In this document: piece by piece, positions 36,237 to 44,289 of the stretch
Layout: each line of letters opens with the position of its first letter
Numbering within the stretch: position 1 is the stretch's first letter
From: CAWIJJ01 sp963836405
Lineage (GTDB): Bacteria > Acidobacteriota > Terriglobia > Bryobacterales > Bryobacteraceae
Length of the DNA stretch: 64,000 bases
Reading direction: 5' to 3'
NCBI GenBank assembly: GCA_963836405.1
Contig: CAWIJL010000020.1
Coordinates: 1-64,000 of the forward strand
Notes under the pieces: generated by a model
The model's input: only the letters and a program-made list of their open reading frames with translations
Database searches by the model: none
What the model was told of the DNA's origin: nothing
Translations under genes and position numbers: made by a program

Positions 36237-38639
36237 GCCGCCGCGTCCTTCCGGAATCAGGGCCAGATAACTGCGATAAGCATCGCCGGCAATCGCTTTC
36301 CAACTGAAACGGGTCTCGGCCGCTACGCGGGCGGCGGACGCAATTGACGAGCGCAGGCCGGCATTGCCGAGCAGGTCGCAAACGGCTCCGGCGAATCCTG
36401 GCCATTCGGCCCGGATTATTGCGTCGATGCCGTCGCGAAGACCGAGCCCGGCGCAACCGATGGGCGTGGTAACGACGGGACGCCCGGAAGCCATCGCCTC
36501 CAGGACTTTGATATTGGTTCCGGCCGACACCTCGAGCGGAACCGCCACCACAGCCGCCCTTTCGTAAAGGGGACGGATATCGTCCACAAAGCCGTGGATT
36601 TCCACGCGCGGATCGAGGCCGGACGGGCGCTGCCAGTACGACTCGTGACGCGGCCCTCCGACGACGCGGAGGCGGACATGGGGCAGCCGGCTCCAGACGC
36701 GTGGCATGACTTCGGCCAGCAGCCGTTCGAGACCGAGGACGTTGGGCAAATGGCGAAACGAACCCACGTACAGGATCTCGGGCGTCCCCTGCGGTTCGGG
36801 GGCCGGATAGAAGCGGGCGATGTCGACGCCGTTGGGAATGTTGAACGTGAATTCCTCCGAGCGCCCGCTTTCGGCGACGGCGATGGCGCGGTCTTCTTCC
36901 GAAACGGTCCAGACGCCGTCGTACGCGCCAAGCCACCGGCGTTCGAATGCAAGCCAGCGGCGGTATTCGGCGGATGCCTCGGCGCCGGGCTGGCTTTGGG
37001 CCAACTGGCTGTAGAGGCTGAACGTCAGATCGTGTTCGACGAGGATGGCCGGGACCCCGGGCACGGCGTCGCGGAAGGCGGCCATGTGGGTGTATTCGAA
37101 TTGAACGAGGTCCGGTCTGAGGCGCGCGGCGAGATCGGTCAGGAGCGCGCGGAGGGCTCGCGATCGATACTGACGCACCTGGCCAGGCAGCGAGGTATCG
37201 AGCGAAGCCGGTTCGTCGATATCCACCACGTGTATGTCCGCGAATACGTCGCGCAACCGATCGTAGGCGACGTGCTCGTCCTTCTCGCGAACGGCGACCA
37301 GGGTGAACTCGACGCGGTCGCTCAGTTGCCGGCAGAGGTTCCAGATGCGGACCGCCCCGCCGTGCGAGAGCGGGAAGGGGAGAAACGGCGAAACCAGCAA
37401 CACCCGCAACCTGCCGGGCAGGTGGGCCGGACCGAGCGGGACGGTGGCAAAAGATGTGGCGCCCCTGGATAGGTCCGGTTCGCGGGGGCCGAGGCGCCGC
37501 AGGCCGGGATTGCGCAGCAGGTGGAACAGAAACCCGGTTTCCTGGATGGGGGCATCCGGCTGTTCGGTGAGGCTGCCGCCGGCGCCCACGCTATAAGAGC
37601 GCCAGCCGGCGGCGGCCGCCTTCCAGAAGAGAATTCGCCAGGCGACGCCCGGCAGGCTGGTTCGCGGAATGCCCAGCGCCAGCAGTTTGTGCCGGTCCAC
37701 AAGGATCGCGGTCGAAATCGGCGCGAACACCTGCGATGCCTCACCCGGCTGGAGCGCCCGAAAGGGCGCAACGGGAAGCAGCATCGGGCTCCAGGCGCGG
37801 TAATGCCGCTGAACGGAAAGGGCGAACGTGTTCTCCTGGCGATACAACGGGAGCGTGTCCCGGAATGTCTCGGCTGGGACCGGTTCCTCGCGCCAAAGGA
37901 TCCAGCGAGCCGACGAATTCCGCGCGAACCGTTCGAATTCGTTGCCATCCCAGATAGATCCGGTCTGCTCGAACACCACCACCCCGACATCGCCGGAGTC
38001 GGTGGAGGGAAAGTCCAGGTATCCGGCTCCGTGGAACAGGGGGAACAGGGTGTGCGGAGGATGGCCCAGCAATTTCAGGATCCTTCCGGCCGCGAGCAGG
38101 AACATCAGCCAGGCGGATTGGCCGAGGCTGGCAAGCTGATATGCGAGGTCGGCGAGACGGTCCCGGATGTAGCGCAGCGCCGCCCGAACCAGGCCCCACG
38201 CGGCCAGGCCGGCGTCATGCAAATTGCGGGCGTTGTGGGCAGCGACGGCGGGCGGAGTGGCGCCGAAAAAATCGCCTTGCGCATTGAAGAGCAGGGCCTT
38301 GCAAGGGGGGATGCAGAAGGGCGCCAGCTTGAGCGGCCACCGGCCGCGGGTGCCGGTCCAGGGAGCGGCGCTGATGGCGACCCACTTCGGCCAAAGCAGG
38401 AGCCAGCCCCGCAGAAACAAGACCAGCGAGTTGCGGTGAATCACCACGCGCTCGCACAATGCCGCGACTTCCGGAGCCGGCGGCGCCACGGCAAACAGCC
38501 ACACGGGCACGCCGGGCGCGCCGCGCCGCAGATGGTGGACAGCCGCGCGGGACGCTTGCGCCGAATCCGCGAACACAGCCGCCACCTTGGCATCACCCTT
38601 GCCAATGAGTCTCAGTACCGCCCGGACAAGTCCCCGCAT
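36147..38639 (-). CDS. Large two-part glycosyltransferase, GT4-type C-terminal half
   Basis: 830 residues. Residues about 410-800 form a GT-B, GT4-like enzyme: LRVLLVSPFLPFPLSHGGAVR at its start, VEHDLTFSLYSQ, FNIPNGVDIARFYP, LYVGSFRHLPNV, and the donor-site segment VAVPLEVSAGTNIKVLEAMASGRPVVTT (Glu pair). The first 400 residues are of unknown kind, with hydrophobic stretches near 75-85 and 175-190. The last 30 residues are basic and are coded antisense to the BON gene, so the true stop may be earlier if a base is missing. It probably builds a surface polysaccharide. Confidence 0.82.
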   Translation of the reverse strand: MRGLVRAVLRLIGKGDAKVAAVFADSAQASRAAVHHLRRGAPGVPVWLFAVAPPAPEVAALCERVVIHRNSLVLFLRGWLLLWPKWVAISAAPWTGTRGRWPLKLAPFCIPPCKALLFNAQGDFFGATPPAVAAHNARNLHDAGLAAWGLVRAALRYIRDRLADLAYQLASLGQSAWLMFLLAAGRILKLLGHPPHTLFPLFHGAGYLDFPSTDSGDVGVVVFEQTGSIWDGNEFERFARNSSARWILWREEPVPAETFRDTLPLYRQENTFALSVQRHYRAWSPMLLPVAPFRALQPGEASQVFAPISTAILVDRHKLLALGIPRTSLPGVAWRILFWKAAAAGWRSYSVGAGGSLTEQPDAPIQETGFLFHLLRNPGLRRLGPREPDLSRGATSFATVPLGPAHLPGRLRVLLVSPFLPFPLSHGGAVRIWNLCRQLSDRVEFTLVAVREKDEHVAYDRLRDVFADIHVVDIDEPASLDTSLPGQVRQYRSRALRALLTDLAARLRPDLVQFEYTHMAAFRDAVPGVPAILVEHDLTFSLYSQLAQSQPGAEASAEYRRWLAFERRWLGAYDGVWTVSEEDRAIAVAESGRSEEFTFNIPNGVDIARFYPAPEPQGTPEILYVGSFRHLPNVLGLERLLAEVMPRVWSRLPHVRLRVVGGPRHESYWQRPSGLDPRVEIHGFVDDIRPLYERAAVVAVPLEVSAGTNIKVLEAMASGRPVVTTPIGCAGLGLRDGIDAIIRAEWPGFAGAVCDLLGNAGLRSSIASAARVAAETRFSWKAIAGDAYRSYLALIPEGRGGSAGTPSRVAQPQPVVDVPHSRRRLRKVPG

Positions 38640-38733
38640 TCCTCACGCGTGCGAAAGGCAATATTCGGTTAAGGTAACAAGCAACCGAAGGCAAGACTTG
38701 GTTGAATGCTGAGTTTATCGAAAGATAAGCACC

Positions 38734-39924
38734 CTATCCAAGGCCTATGAGTCCCAGGCGTTTCCCCACTTTTCGGAAGGCGTCCAAGGCCTGGTCCAGC
38801 TCGCCACGGGTGTGTGTGGCAGCGACGATGGTTCGGACGCGTGCCTTTCCCTTGGCGACGGTGGGAAAGCCGATACCCGTGGCCAGCACACCTTCCTCGA
38901 AAAGCTCGCGAGACAGACGGTGCGCCAGGGCGGCCTCGCCGACGATCACCGGGGTGATCGGTGTTTCGCTGATTCCGGTGTTGAATCCGGCGGAGGCCAA
39001 GCCCTGCTTGAAATACCGTGTATTCTCCCAAAGCCGGTCGATTCGTTGGGGTTCCTGTTCGAGAACGTCGAAGGCTGCCAGGCAGGCGGCAGCTACGGCG
39101 GGAGGGTGGGACGTCGAGAAGAGGAAGGGGCGGGCGCGGTGGTACAGAAACTCGATCAGGTCGCGGCCGCCGCAGACGTAGCCGCCCAAAACGCCGATCG
39201 CCTTCGAGAGGGTACCTACCTGCACGTGCACGCGCCCGTCAAGGCCGAAGTGATCGATAGTCCCGCGACCGTCGCGGCCGAGCACGCCCGAGGCGTGCGC
39301 GTCGTCCACCATCATGATAGCGCCGTGGGCTTCAGCGGCTTCGACCAGGCCGGGAAGCGGCCCGATATCGCCGTCCATCGAAAAAACGCCGTCGGAAATC
39401 AGCAGCTTGCGTCCCGGAGTGCCGTCAAGACCCGCCAGGATGCCGGCGGCGGCGGCGGTGTCCTTGTGGGGAAACACGTGGATTTTGGCCTTGGACAGCC
39501 GGCACCCGTCGATGATGCTGGCATGGTTCAGCTCGTCGGAAACGATGTGATCGTCCGGGCCGAGGATCGCCGAAACGGTGCCGGCGTTGGCGGCAAAACC
39601 GGACTGGAACACGACGCAGGCCTCGACGTTCTTGAACGCGGCAATCCGCTCCTCGAGCTCCATGTGCAGGGACATGGTGCCCGAAATGGTGCGGACGGCG
39701 CCCGACCCGACGCCGAAGCGGCGGATGGCCTCCAAAGCCGCTTCACGGAGCTTGGGGTGGGTGGTGAGGCCCAGGTAATTGTTCGAGGCCAGGTTGACGA
39801 CCTGCCGGCCGTCGAAGCGCGATTCGGCGGCGGACTCCGATTCGAGGATGCGCAGGCGTTGGAACGTGCCCGCCGAACGCCACTCTTCGAGCTGGTCGTG
39901 GAGGTAGGAAAGCGGGTTGGGCAT
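38734..39924 (-). CDS. kbl: Glycine C-acetyltransferase / 2-amino-3-ketobutyrate CoA ligase-like PLP enzyme
   Basis: 396 residues from ATG 39924. Alpha-oxoamine synthase family: NLASNNYLGL near 44-52, RTISGTMSLHMELE near 78-91, DELNHASIIDG near 130-140, MVDDAHASG near 205-213, and the PLP Lys241 in VGTLSKAIGVLGGY. The best match is Kbl (threonine breakdown: 2-amino-3-ketobutyrate plus CoA to glycine and acetyl-CoA). BioF-like or sphingolipid synthases share these motifs, and no tdh gene is adjacent. It follows a flavin reductase gene by 10 bases. Confidence 0.82.
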   Translation of the reverse strand: MPNPLSYLHDQLEEWRSAGTFQRLRILESESAAESRFDGRQVVNLASNNYLGLTTHPKLREAALEAIRRFGVGSGAVRTISGTMSLHMELEERIAAFKNVEACVVFQSGFAANAGTVSAILGPDDHIVSDELNHASIIDGCRLSKAKIHVFPHKDTAAAAGILAGLDGTPGRKLLISDGVFSMDGDIGPLPGLVEAAEAHGAIMMVDDAHASGVLGRDGRGTIDHFGLDGRVHVQVGTLSKAIGVLGGYVCGGRDLIEFLYHRARPFLFSTSHPPAVAAACLAAFDVLEQEPQRIDRLWENTRYFKQGLASAGFNTGISETPITPVIVGEAALAHRLSRELFEEGVLATGIGFPTVAKGKARVRTIVAATHTRGELDQALDAFRKVGKRLGLIGLG

Positions 39925-39934
39925 CAAAGCCAGT

Positions 39935-40405
39935 CTAACGCTTCAACTTGCGGTACTGGCCGGCGAAGTAGATCAGAGGCTCTCCGGCGGCGACCCGGGA
40001 GTACAGTATTTCGCCGACGAGAATGTCATGATCGCCCTCCGTATACCGGTTCCGCACTTCGCATTCGATACCCGCCAGAGTCCCCGGAATGAGGGGAACG
40101 CCGGTCTGGCCCGGCTCCCAGGGCAGACCGTTGAAGCGGTCCTCCCCTTTGCGCGCGAAACGCTCCGAGAGTTCCTGCTGGTCTTCCGACAGCACGTTGA
40201 TCCCGAAGTACCGGCAGGCCCGGAAGCTATTGATGGCGGTGACCAGGTGGCCCAGGCAGATGAGAATCAGCGGGGGCTCGAGGGAGACGGAGGTAAAAGA
40301 ACTGACGGTGAGGCCGTGGGGAGTGCCGTCCGCATCAAGAACGCTGGCGATGGTGACGCCGGTAGAAAAGCGGCCGCACGCGCGCCGGAACTCGTCCTCC
40401 GTCAC
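39935..40405 (-). CDS. Flavin reductase-like FMN-binding protein
   Basis: 156 residues from GTG 40405 with GGAGAG upstream. The flavin-reductase fold shows FRRACGRFSTGVTIAS, the HGLTVSSFTSVSLEPPLILICL block that binds FMN, and FGINVLSEDQQELSERFA. The C-terminal GDHDILVGEILYSRV is typical. Such proteins reduce free flavin with NAD(P)H for a partner monooxygenase, but none is adjacent. It forms a two-gene unit with the Kbl-like enzyme. Confidence 0.88.
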   Translation of the reverse strand: MTEDEFRRACGRFSTGVTIASVLDADGTPHGLTVSSFTSVSLEPPLILICLGHLVTAINSFRACRYFGINVLSEDQQELSERFARKGEDRFNGLPWEPGQTGVPLIPGTLAGIECEVRNRYTEGDHDILVGEILYSRVAAGEPLIYFAGQYRKLKR

Positions 40406-40467
40406 GCTCTCTCCAGGGCTTGCGAACCTTCGCTTGACATGAGAATAAATTCAATCCTATCATATGG

Positions 40468-40497
40468 TTGACTTGATGCGGGAAGCCTGAGTGGAAT
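40468..40497 (+). promoter_or_regulatory. Candidate promoter of the HU gene
   Basis: TTGACT (40468-40473), 18-base spacer, TGGAAT (40492-40497). Expected start of transcription is about 40504, with AAGGAGG and the TTG start close behind. A 5/6 match at -35 and a 4/6 match at -10. Confidence 0.4.
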
Positions 40498-40522
40498 CGT
40501 AGCGAGGATTAAGGAGGCGGGT

Positions 40523-40792
40523 TTGATCAAGCTGGATATCATCAATGAAGTGGTGAACCGGACCGGCATTACCAAAACGAAGGCTGAGATGGCTGTGGAG
40601 ACCGTCTTCGAATCCATGAAGAAGGCACTGGAGCAAGGAGACCGCATCGAACTGCGCGGATTCGGAGTATTCAACGTGAAGCCGCGCAAAACGGGAATTG
40701 GGCGGAATCCACGGACCGGGGCGGAAGTTTCGATCCCTCCCGGAAAGGCCGTGCGATTCAAGCCCGGTAAGGAGTTACAGACGCTCCAATAG
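40523..40792 (+). CDS. HU/IHF-family DNA-binding protein
   Basis: 89 residues from TTG 40523, with AAGGAGG 4-5 bases before it. HU/IHF fold: MIKLDIINEVVNRTGITKTKAEMAVETVF helices, then the GDRIELRGFGVFNVKPRKTGIGRNPRTGAEVSIP arm, including the Arg-Asn-Pro tip that enters the DNA minor groove. It bends and compacts DNA. I cannot separate HU from IHF subunits by eye; genome-wide numbers of paralogues would help. It is transcribed toward the M50 protease gene, 26 bases away. Confidence 0.93.
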   Translation: MIKLDIINEVVNRTGITKTKAEMAVETVFESMKKALEQGDRIELRGFGVFNVKPRKTGIGRNPRTGAEVSIPPGKAVRFKPGKELQTLQ

Positions 40793-40818
40793 CCAGGTGG
40801 CGGGGCGTCGAGGCACTC

Positions 40819-41784
40819 GTGTCTTCTCAGGATTTCTCTCCGGCGCCGTTCCCTGTCTACGCGAATGGCAGGGCGGCAGAGACTTTTACCATTCCGCAGG
40901 TACGCCGGAACGAGCGATACTGGCTCCATTTTCTCCTGTTCGGACTGACGTTCCTCACGGCGACGGTCGTGGGCGCGGCGATGCAGACCGATTTCGAGCG
41001 GAACATACCGTTCGACATCGATGCCAGCTTTCCCCTCTACATTGCGTTGTGGCGAAATCCGGCTTACCTGTTGAAGGGCTGCCCGTTTTCGCTCACCCTG
41101 CTGACGATCCTGCTGGCGCACGAACTGGGGCACTATCTGGCGGCTCTGTACCACCGTGTGGACGCGAGCCCGCCATATTTCATGCCTTCGCCGTTCATGG
41201 GAACCTTCGGCGCATTCATCCGCGTGCGCTCCCCGATTTATTCCAAACGAATTCTTTTCGATATCGGCATTTCGGGCCCGCTGGCCGGGTTCGTGTTTCT
41301 GCTGCCTGCATTGGCCATCGGGCTGGCGTTTTCGAAGGTTATTCCGGGGATCGGAGCGCAAGGCAGCCTGCAATTCGGCGTGCCCGGGCTTGAGTGGCTG
41401 CTGACGAAGGCAATCTTTCCCGGGGTGCCGGCGGGCGACCTGTATTTGCATCCGGTAGCGCGGGCGGCATGGATCGGCATGTTCGCCACGGCGCTCAACC
41501 TGCTGCCGATCGGCCAGTTGGACGGCGGGCATATCCTTTACTCCTTTTTTCCGCGGCGCCACCGCCTGGTTTCCAAGATACTCTGCGTCATCCTGATCTC
41601 GATGTGGAAGTTATGGCTGGGATGGGCCCTTTGGGGGCTCGTGCTGCTGTGGCTGGGCCGCAACCATCCGACGATTCACGATCCGTGCGAACTCACCCCG
41701 GGTCGCCGGCGGCTGGGGCTGCTCGCCCTGGCGATTTTCCTGCTTTGCATCACCCTCGATCCGATCCGCGCGGGCGGGCTTTGA
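40819..41784 (+). CDS. Site-2 protease-like membrane metalloprotease (M50)
   Basis: 321 residues from GTG 40819. At least six membrane segments. The zinc site is clear: HELGH at 101-105 and the third ligand in GQLDGGHILY (Asp235). The topology resembles plant EGY and cyanobacterial S2P homologues, without a PDZ domain. Such proteases cut membrane-bound regulators, for example anti-sigma factors. The target is unknown; the anti-sigma gene at 57 kb is one option but that is speculation. Next gene 6 bases on. Confidence 0.9.
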   Translation: MSSQDFSPAPFPVYANGRAAETFTIPQVRRNERYWLHFLLFGLTFLTATVVGAAMQTDFERNIPFDIDASFPLYIALWRNPAYLLKGCPFSLTLLTILLAHELGHYLAALYHRVDASPPYFMPSPFMGTFGAFIRVRSPIYSKRILFDIGISGPLAGFVFLLPALAIGLAFSKVIPGIGAQGSLQFGVPGLEWLLTKAIFPGVPAGDLYLHPVARAAWIGMFATALNLLPIGQLDGGHILYSFFPRRHRLVSKILCVILISMWKLWLGWALWGLVLLWLGRNHPTIHDPCELTPGRRRLGLLALAIFLLCITLDPIRAGGL

Positions 41785-41790
41785 CCGGCA

Positions 41791-42540
41791 ATGAAGATCA
41801 CCGCGACGATCATCACGCTCAACGAGGAGCGGAACGTCGCGCGGGCCATCGAAAGCCTGCGCTGCGCGGATGAAATCCTGATTGTGGACAGCGGTTCGGT
41901 GGACCGCACCGTGGAACTTGCGCAAAACCTGGGCGTGCGCGTGGTGGAAGCAGGCTGGCGCGGTTTTGCCGCGCAAAAAAACTGGGCCGCGGAACAGGCG
42001 CAATACGACTGGATCCTTTCCCTCGACGCCGACGAAGCGTTGAGCGAAGCGCTGGAAGCCGAGATCTGGAGCCTGAAGAAGACCGGTCCGCGGTTCGACG
42101 CCTACACCATGCCGCGCCTGGCGCGCTACCTGGGACGTTGGATTCTGCATTCTGGCTGGTATCCGGACCGCAAGGTGCGGCTGTACGACCGGCACAAGGC
42201 CAAGTGGGTGGGCGAGTTCGTGCACGAGAGCGTGCGCGCGGAGGGCCGCGTGGGACACCTCGAGAGCAACATTCTGCACTTCACCTGCGATTCGCTATCC
42301 GAGCACCTGCGCACGCTCGACCGGTACACGACGCTGGCCGCGCAGGAACTGGCGGCGCGCAAGATTCCCGTGCCGCTGTGGCGGCTGATTGTGGATCCGG
42401 CCTGGACCTTCGTGAAGACCTACGTGGTCAAACGGGGGTTTCAGGATGGACTCGAAGGCTTGATCATCGCGTACATGGCGGCATTCTATGCGTTTCTGAA
42501 GTACTCGAAGGCGCGGATCATGGCCGGGTGGCAGTCTTGA
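41791..42540 (+). CDS. GT2 family glycosyltransferase (WaaE/KdtX-like)
   Basis: 249 residues. GT-A fold: ATIITLNEERNVARAIESL, ILIVDSGSVDRT, and the metal-binding DADE (ILSLDADEAL), then the acceptor region RYLGRWILHSGWYPDRKVRLYDR and a C-terminal hydrophobic stretch (GLIIAYMAAFYAFLKY). This pattern matches the beta-1,4-glucosyltransferase family that acts on lipopolysaccharide core. It is coupled to an M50 protease upstream and a GT4 enzyme downstream, pointing to envelope glycan synthesis. Confidence 0.9.
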   Translation: MKITATIITLNEERNVARAIESLRCADEILIVDSGSVDRTVELAQNLGVRVVEAGWRGFAAQKNWAAEQAQYDWILSLDADEALSEALEAEIWSLKKTGPRFDAYTMPRLARYLGRWILHSGWYPDRKVRLYDRHKAKWVGEFVHESVRAEGRVGHLESNILHFTCDSLSEHLRTLDRYTTLAAQELAARKIPVPLWRLIVDPAWTFVKTYVVKRGFQDGLEGLIIAYMAAFYAFLKYSKARIMAGWQS

Positions 42541-42555
42541 AGGGCGAGGCTTGAG

Positions 42556-43440
42556 TTGCGGATACTGCACCTCGATGCCGGACGAGAAATGCGGGGCGGA
42601 CAGTGGCAGGTTTATCGCCTGATCGAGGGCCTGGCCGCGCGGGGAGTGGAGTCGACGCTGCTGGCAAGGGCGGAAGGCCCGCTGTTCCAGGCGGCGCGGG
42701 AGCGAGGATGGCGGGTGGAACCGCTGAGCTTGCGGCGCGCCGTGCTGGCGCTCGGCTCGCACGATTTGCTGCATGCTCACGATGCCCGCTCGCACACGCT
42801 GGCTTCGCTGGTCCGCCGCAAACCGGTGGTGGTGGCGCGCCGCGTCGCTTTTCCCGTGAACTCCCGCTGGAAGTACGGCCGGGCCGGGCGGTACATCGCC
42901 GTTTCGCACTACGTGAAATCGGTGTTGATGGAGGGCGGCGTGCCGGAAGAGAAGATCAGCGTGGTTCACGACGGCGTGCCGGTGCTCGAAACCGCGCGGC
43001 CGGCCATCGTGGTGGCTCCGGCGAACGCGCACGATCCGATGAAAGGAGCGCCGATGGTGGTGGAAGCGGCGCGCGCGGGCAACATTCCGGTGCACTACTC
43101 GTCGGACCTGGAGCGGGATGTGACGCGCGCCTCGATGTTTGTGTACATCACGCACAGCGAAGGGCTGGGGTCGGGCGTGCTGCTGGCGATGTCGGCGGGG
43201 GTGCCGGTAGTGGCAAGCAAGGTGGGAGGGCTGCCGGAAGTCGTCAAGCACGGCGAGACCGGATTGCTGGTGGAGAACTCTCCGGAAGCGATTCTGGAGG
43301 CGTTGCGCTGGATCCGCGAAAACGCGGAAGAGGCACGGCGGATGGGCCGTGCGGCGCGGCAGGCCGTGCTCGAGAATTTCACCGTGGACCGGATGGTGGA
43401 GCGTACGATGGAGGTTTACCGCAAGGTGCTCTGTGATTGA
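42556..43440 (+). CDS. GT4 family glycosyltransferase
   Basis: 294 residues from TTG 42556; a TTG at 42551 is out of frame. GT-B fold: MRILHLDAGREMRGGQWQV with the Gly-Gly that binds acceptor or donor phosphate, HAHDARSHTLA, RYIAVSHYVKSVL, VVHDGVPV, and the donor site HSEGLGSGVLLAMSAGVPVVASKVGGLPEVV (Glu-x7-Glu in modified form: the second Glu is replaced by Met-Ser). At 294 residues it is shorter than the usual 350-380, lacking part of the middle region. Its stop overlaps the prepilin peptidase start by 8 bases. Confidence 0.87.
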   Translation: MRILHLDAGREMRGGQWQVYRLIEGLAARGVESTLLARAEGPLFQAARERGWRVEPLSLRRAVLALGSHDLLHAHDARSHTLASLVRRKPVVVARRVAFPVNSRWKYGRAGRYIAVSHYVKSVLMEGGVPEEKISVVHDGVPVLETARPAIVVAPANAHDPMKGAPMVVEAARAGNIPVHYSSDLERDVTRASMFVYITHSEGLGSGVLLAMSAGVPVVASKVGGLPEVVKHGETGLLVENSPEAILEALRWIRENAEEARRMGRAARQAVLENFTVDRMVERTMEVYRKVLCD

Positions 43441-44257
43441 AGCCCTAATCGCGCTGGTCTTCGGGTTGCTGATCGGCAGCTTTCTGAATGTGTGCATTCA
43501 TCGCTGGCCGCGGGGACGATCGGTGGTGAAGCCCCGCTCGCACTGCGTGCGCTGCCGCAAGACCATCGCGTGGTACGACAATATTCCGGTGTTGAGCTGG
43601 CTACTGCTGGGCGGCAAGTGCCGGCATTGCGGACGGGCGATCTCGGTACGTTACCCGCTGGTGGAACTCGCTACCGGGGCGTTATTTTTTTTCTTTGTGT
43701 GGACCCTGGGACCGGGGCTGTACGCGCTCAAGATGTGCGTGTTCACGGCGATGCTGCTGGCGCTGATGTTCTCGGATTTCGAGAAGCGGATTTTGCCGGA
43801 CGAGTTCACGTTGGGCGGCATGCTGGTGGGGTTCGCCTTCGCCCTGTTTGTACCGCCGCCCGACATAACGGGCCAGGCGCTGCTGTGGATGTTCGGCCTG
43901 GATCTGGCGGACGGGCGGATCCGCTGGCTGGCGGAGGCGGCGATAGGCGGATTGCTGCCGGCATTTTTCCTGTGGGGGGGCGGGTGGCTGTATGAGAAAT
44001 TCCGGCACCGGGAGGGGTTGGGACTCGGCGACGTCAAACTGATCGCCATGGTGGGAAGCTTTCTGGGCCTGCGCGGGGCGATGATGACGCTGGTGATCGG
44101 GTCGCTGGCCGGATCGATTCTGGGGTACGGATACATTCGCGCGACCCGACGGGACCCGGCTACCTACCAGTTGCCTTTCGGCACTTTCCTGGGAGCGGCG
44201 GCACTGGCGGCCGCGCTGGCCGGCCAACGAATCCTCGGCTGGTACGCGGGAATATAA
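43433..44257 (+). CDS. pilD: Prepilin peptidase / N-methyltransferase
   Basis: 274 residues from GTG 43433, inside the end of the previous gene. A membrane aspartyl peptidase (A24) with the methyltransferase domain: GSFLNVCIHRWP at 15-26, the zinc pairs Cys38-x2-Cys41 and Cys63-x2-Cys66, catalytic Asp115 (LMFSDFEKRILPDE) and Asp200 in GLGLGDVKL. It trims and methylates type IV pilins and type II secretion pseudopilins. No pilin genes are in the window. The GT-GT-PilD order suggests one transcript. Confidence 0.93.
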   Translation: MIEALIALVFGLLIGSFLNVCIHRWPRGRSVVKPRSHCVRCRKTIAWYDNIPVLSWLLLGGKCRHCGRAISVRYPLVELATGALFFFFVWTLGPGLYALKMCVFTAMLLALMFSDFEKRILPDEFTLGGMLVGFAFALFVPPPDITGQALLWMFGLDLADGRIRWLAEAAIGGLLPAFFLWGGGWLYEKFRHREGLGLGDVKLIAMVGSFLGLRGAMMTLVIGSLAGSILGYGYIRATRRDPATYQLPFGTFLGAAALAAALAGQRILGWYAGI

Positions 44258-44289
44258 TAGTTCGAACCGTCACGGAGGATCCCGGAAAG

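Noticed and set aside
38640..38733. Terminator between the Kbl-like gene and the 830-residue glycosyltransferase gene
   Set aside because: A TTATC-GAAA-GATAA hairpin is present near 38716 but no T-run follows and the stem is weak.
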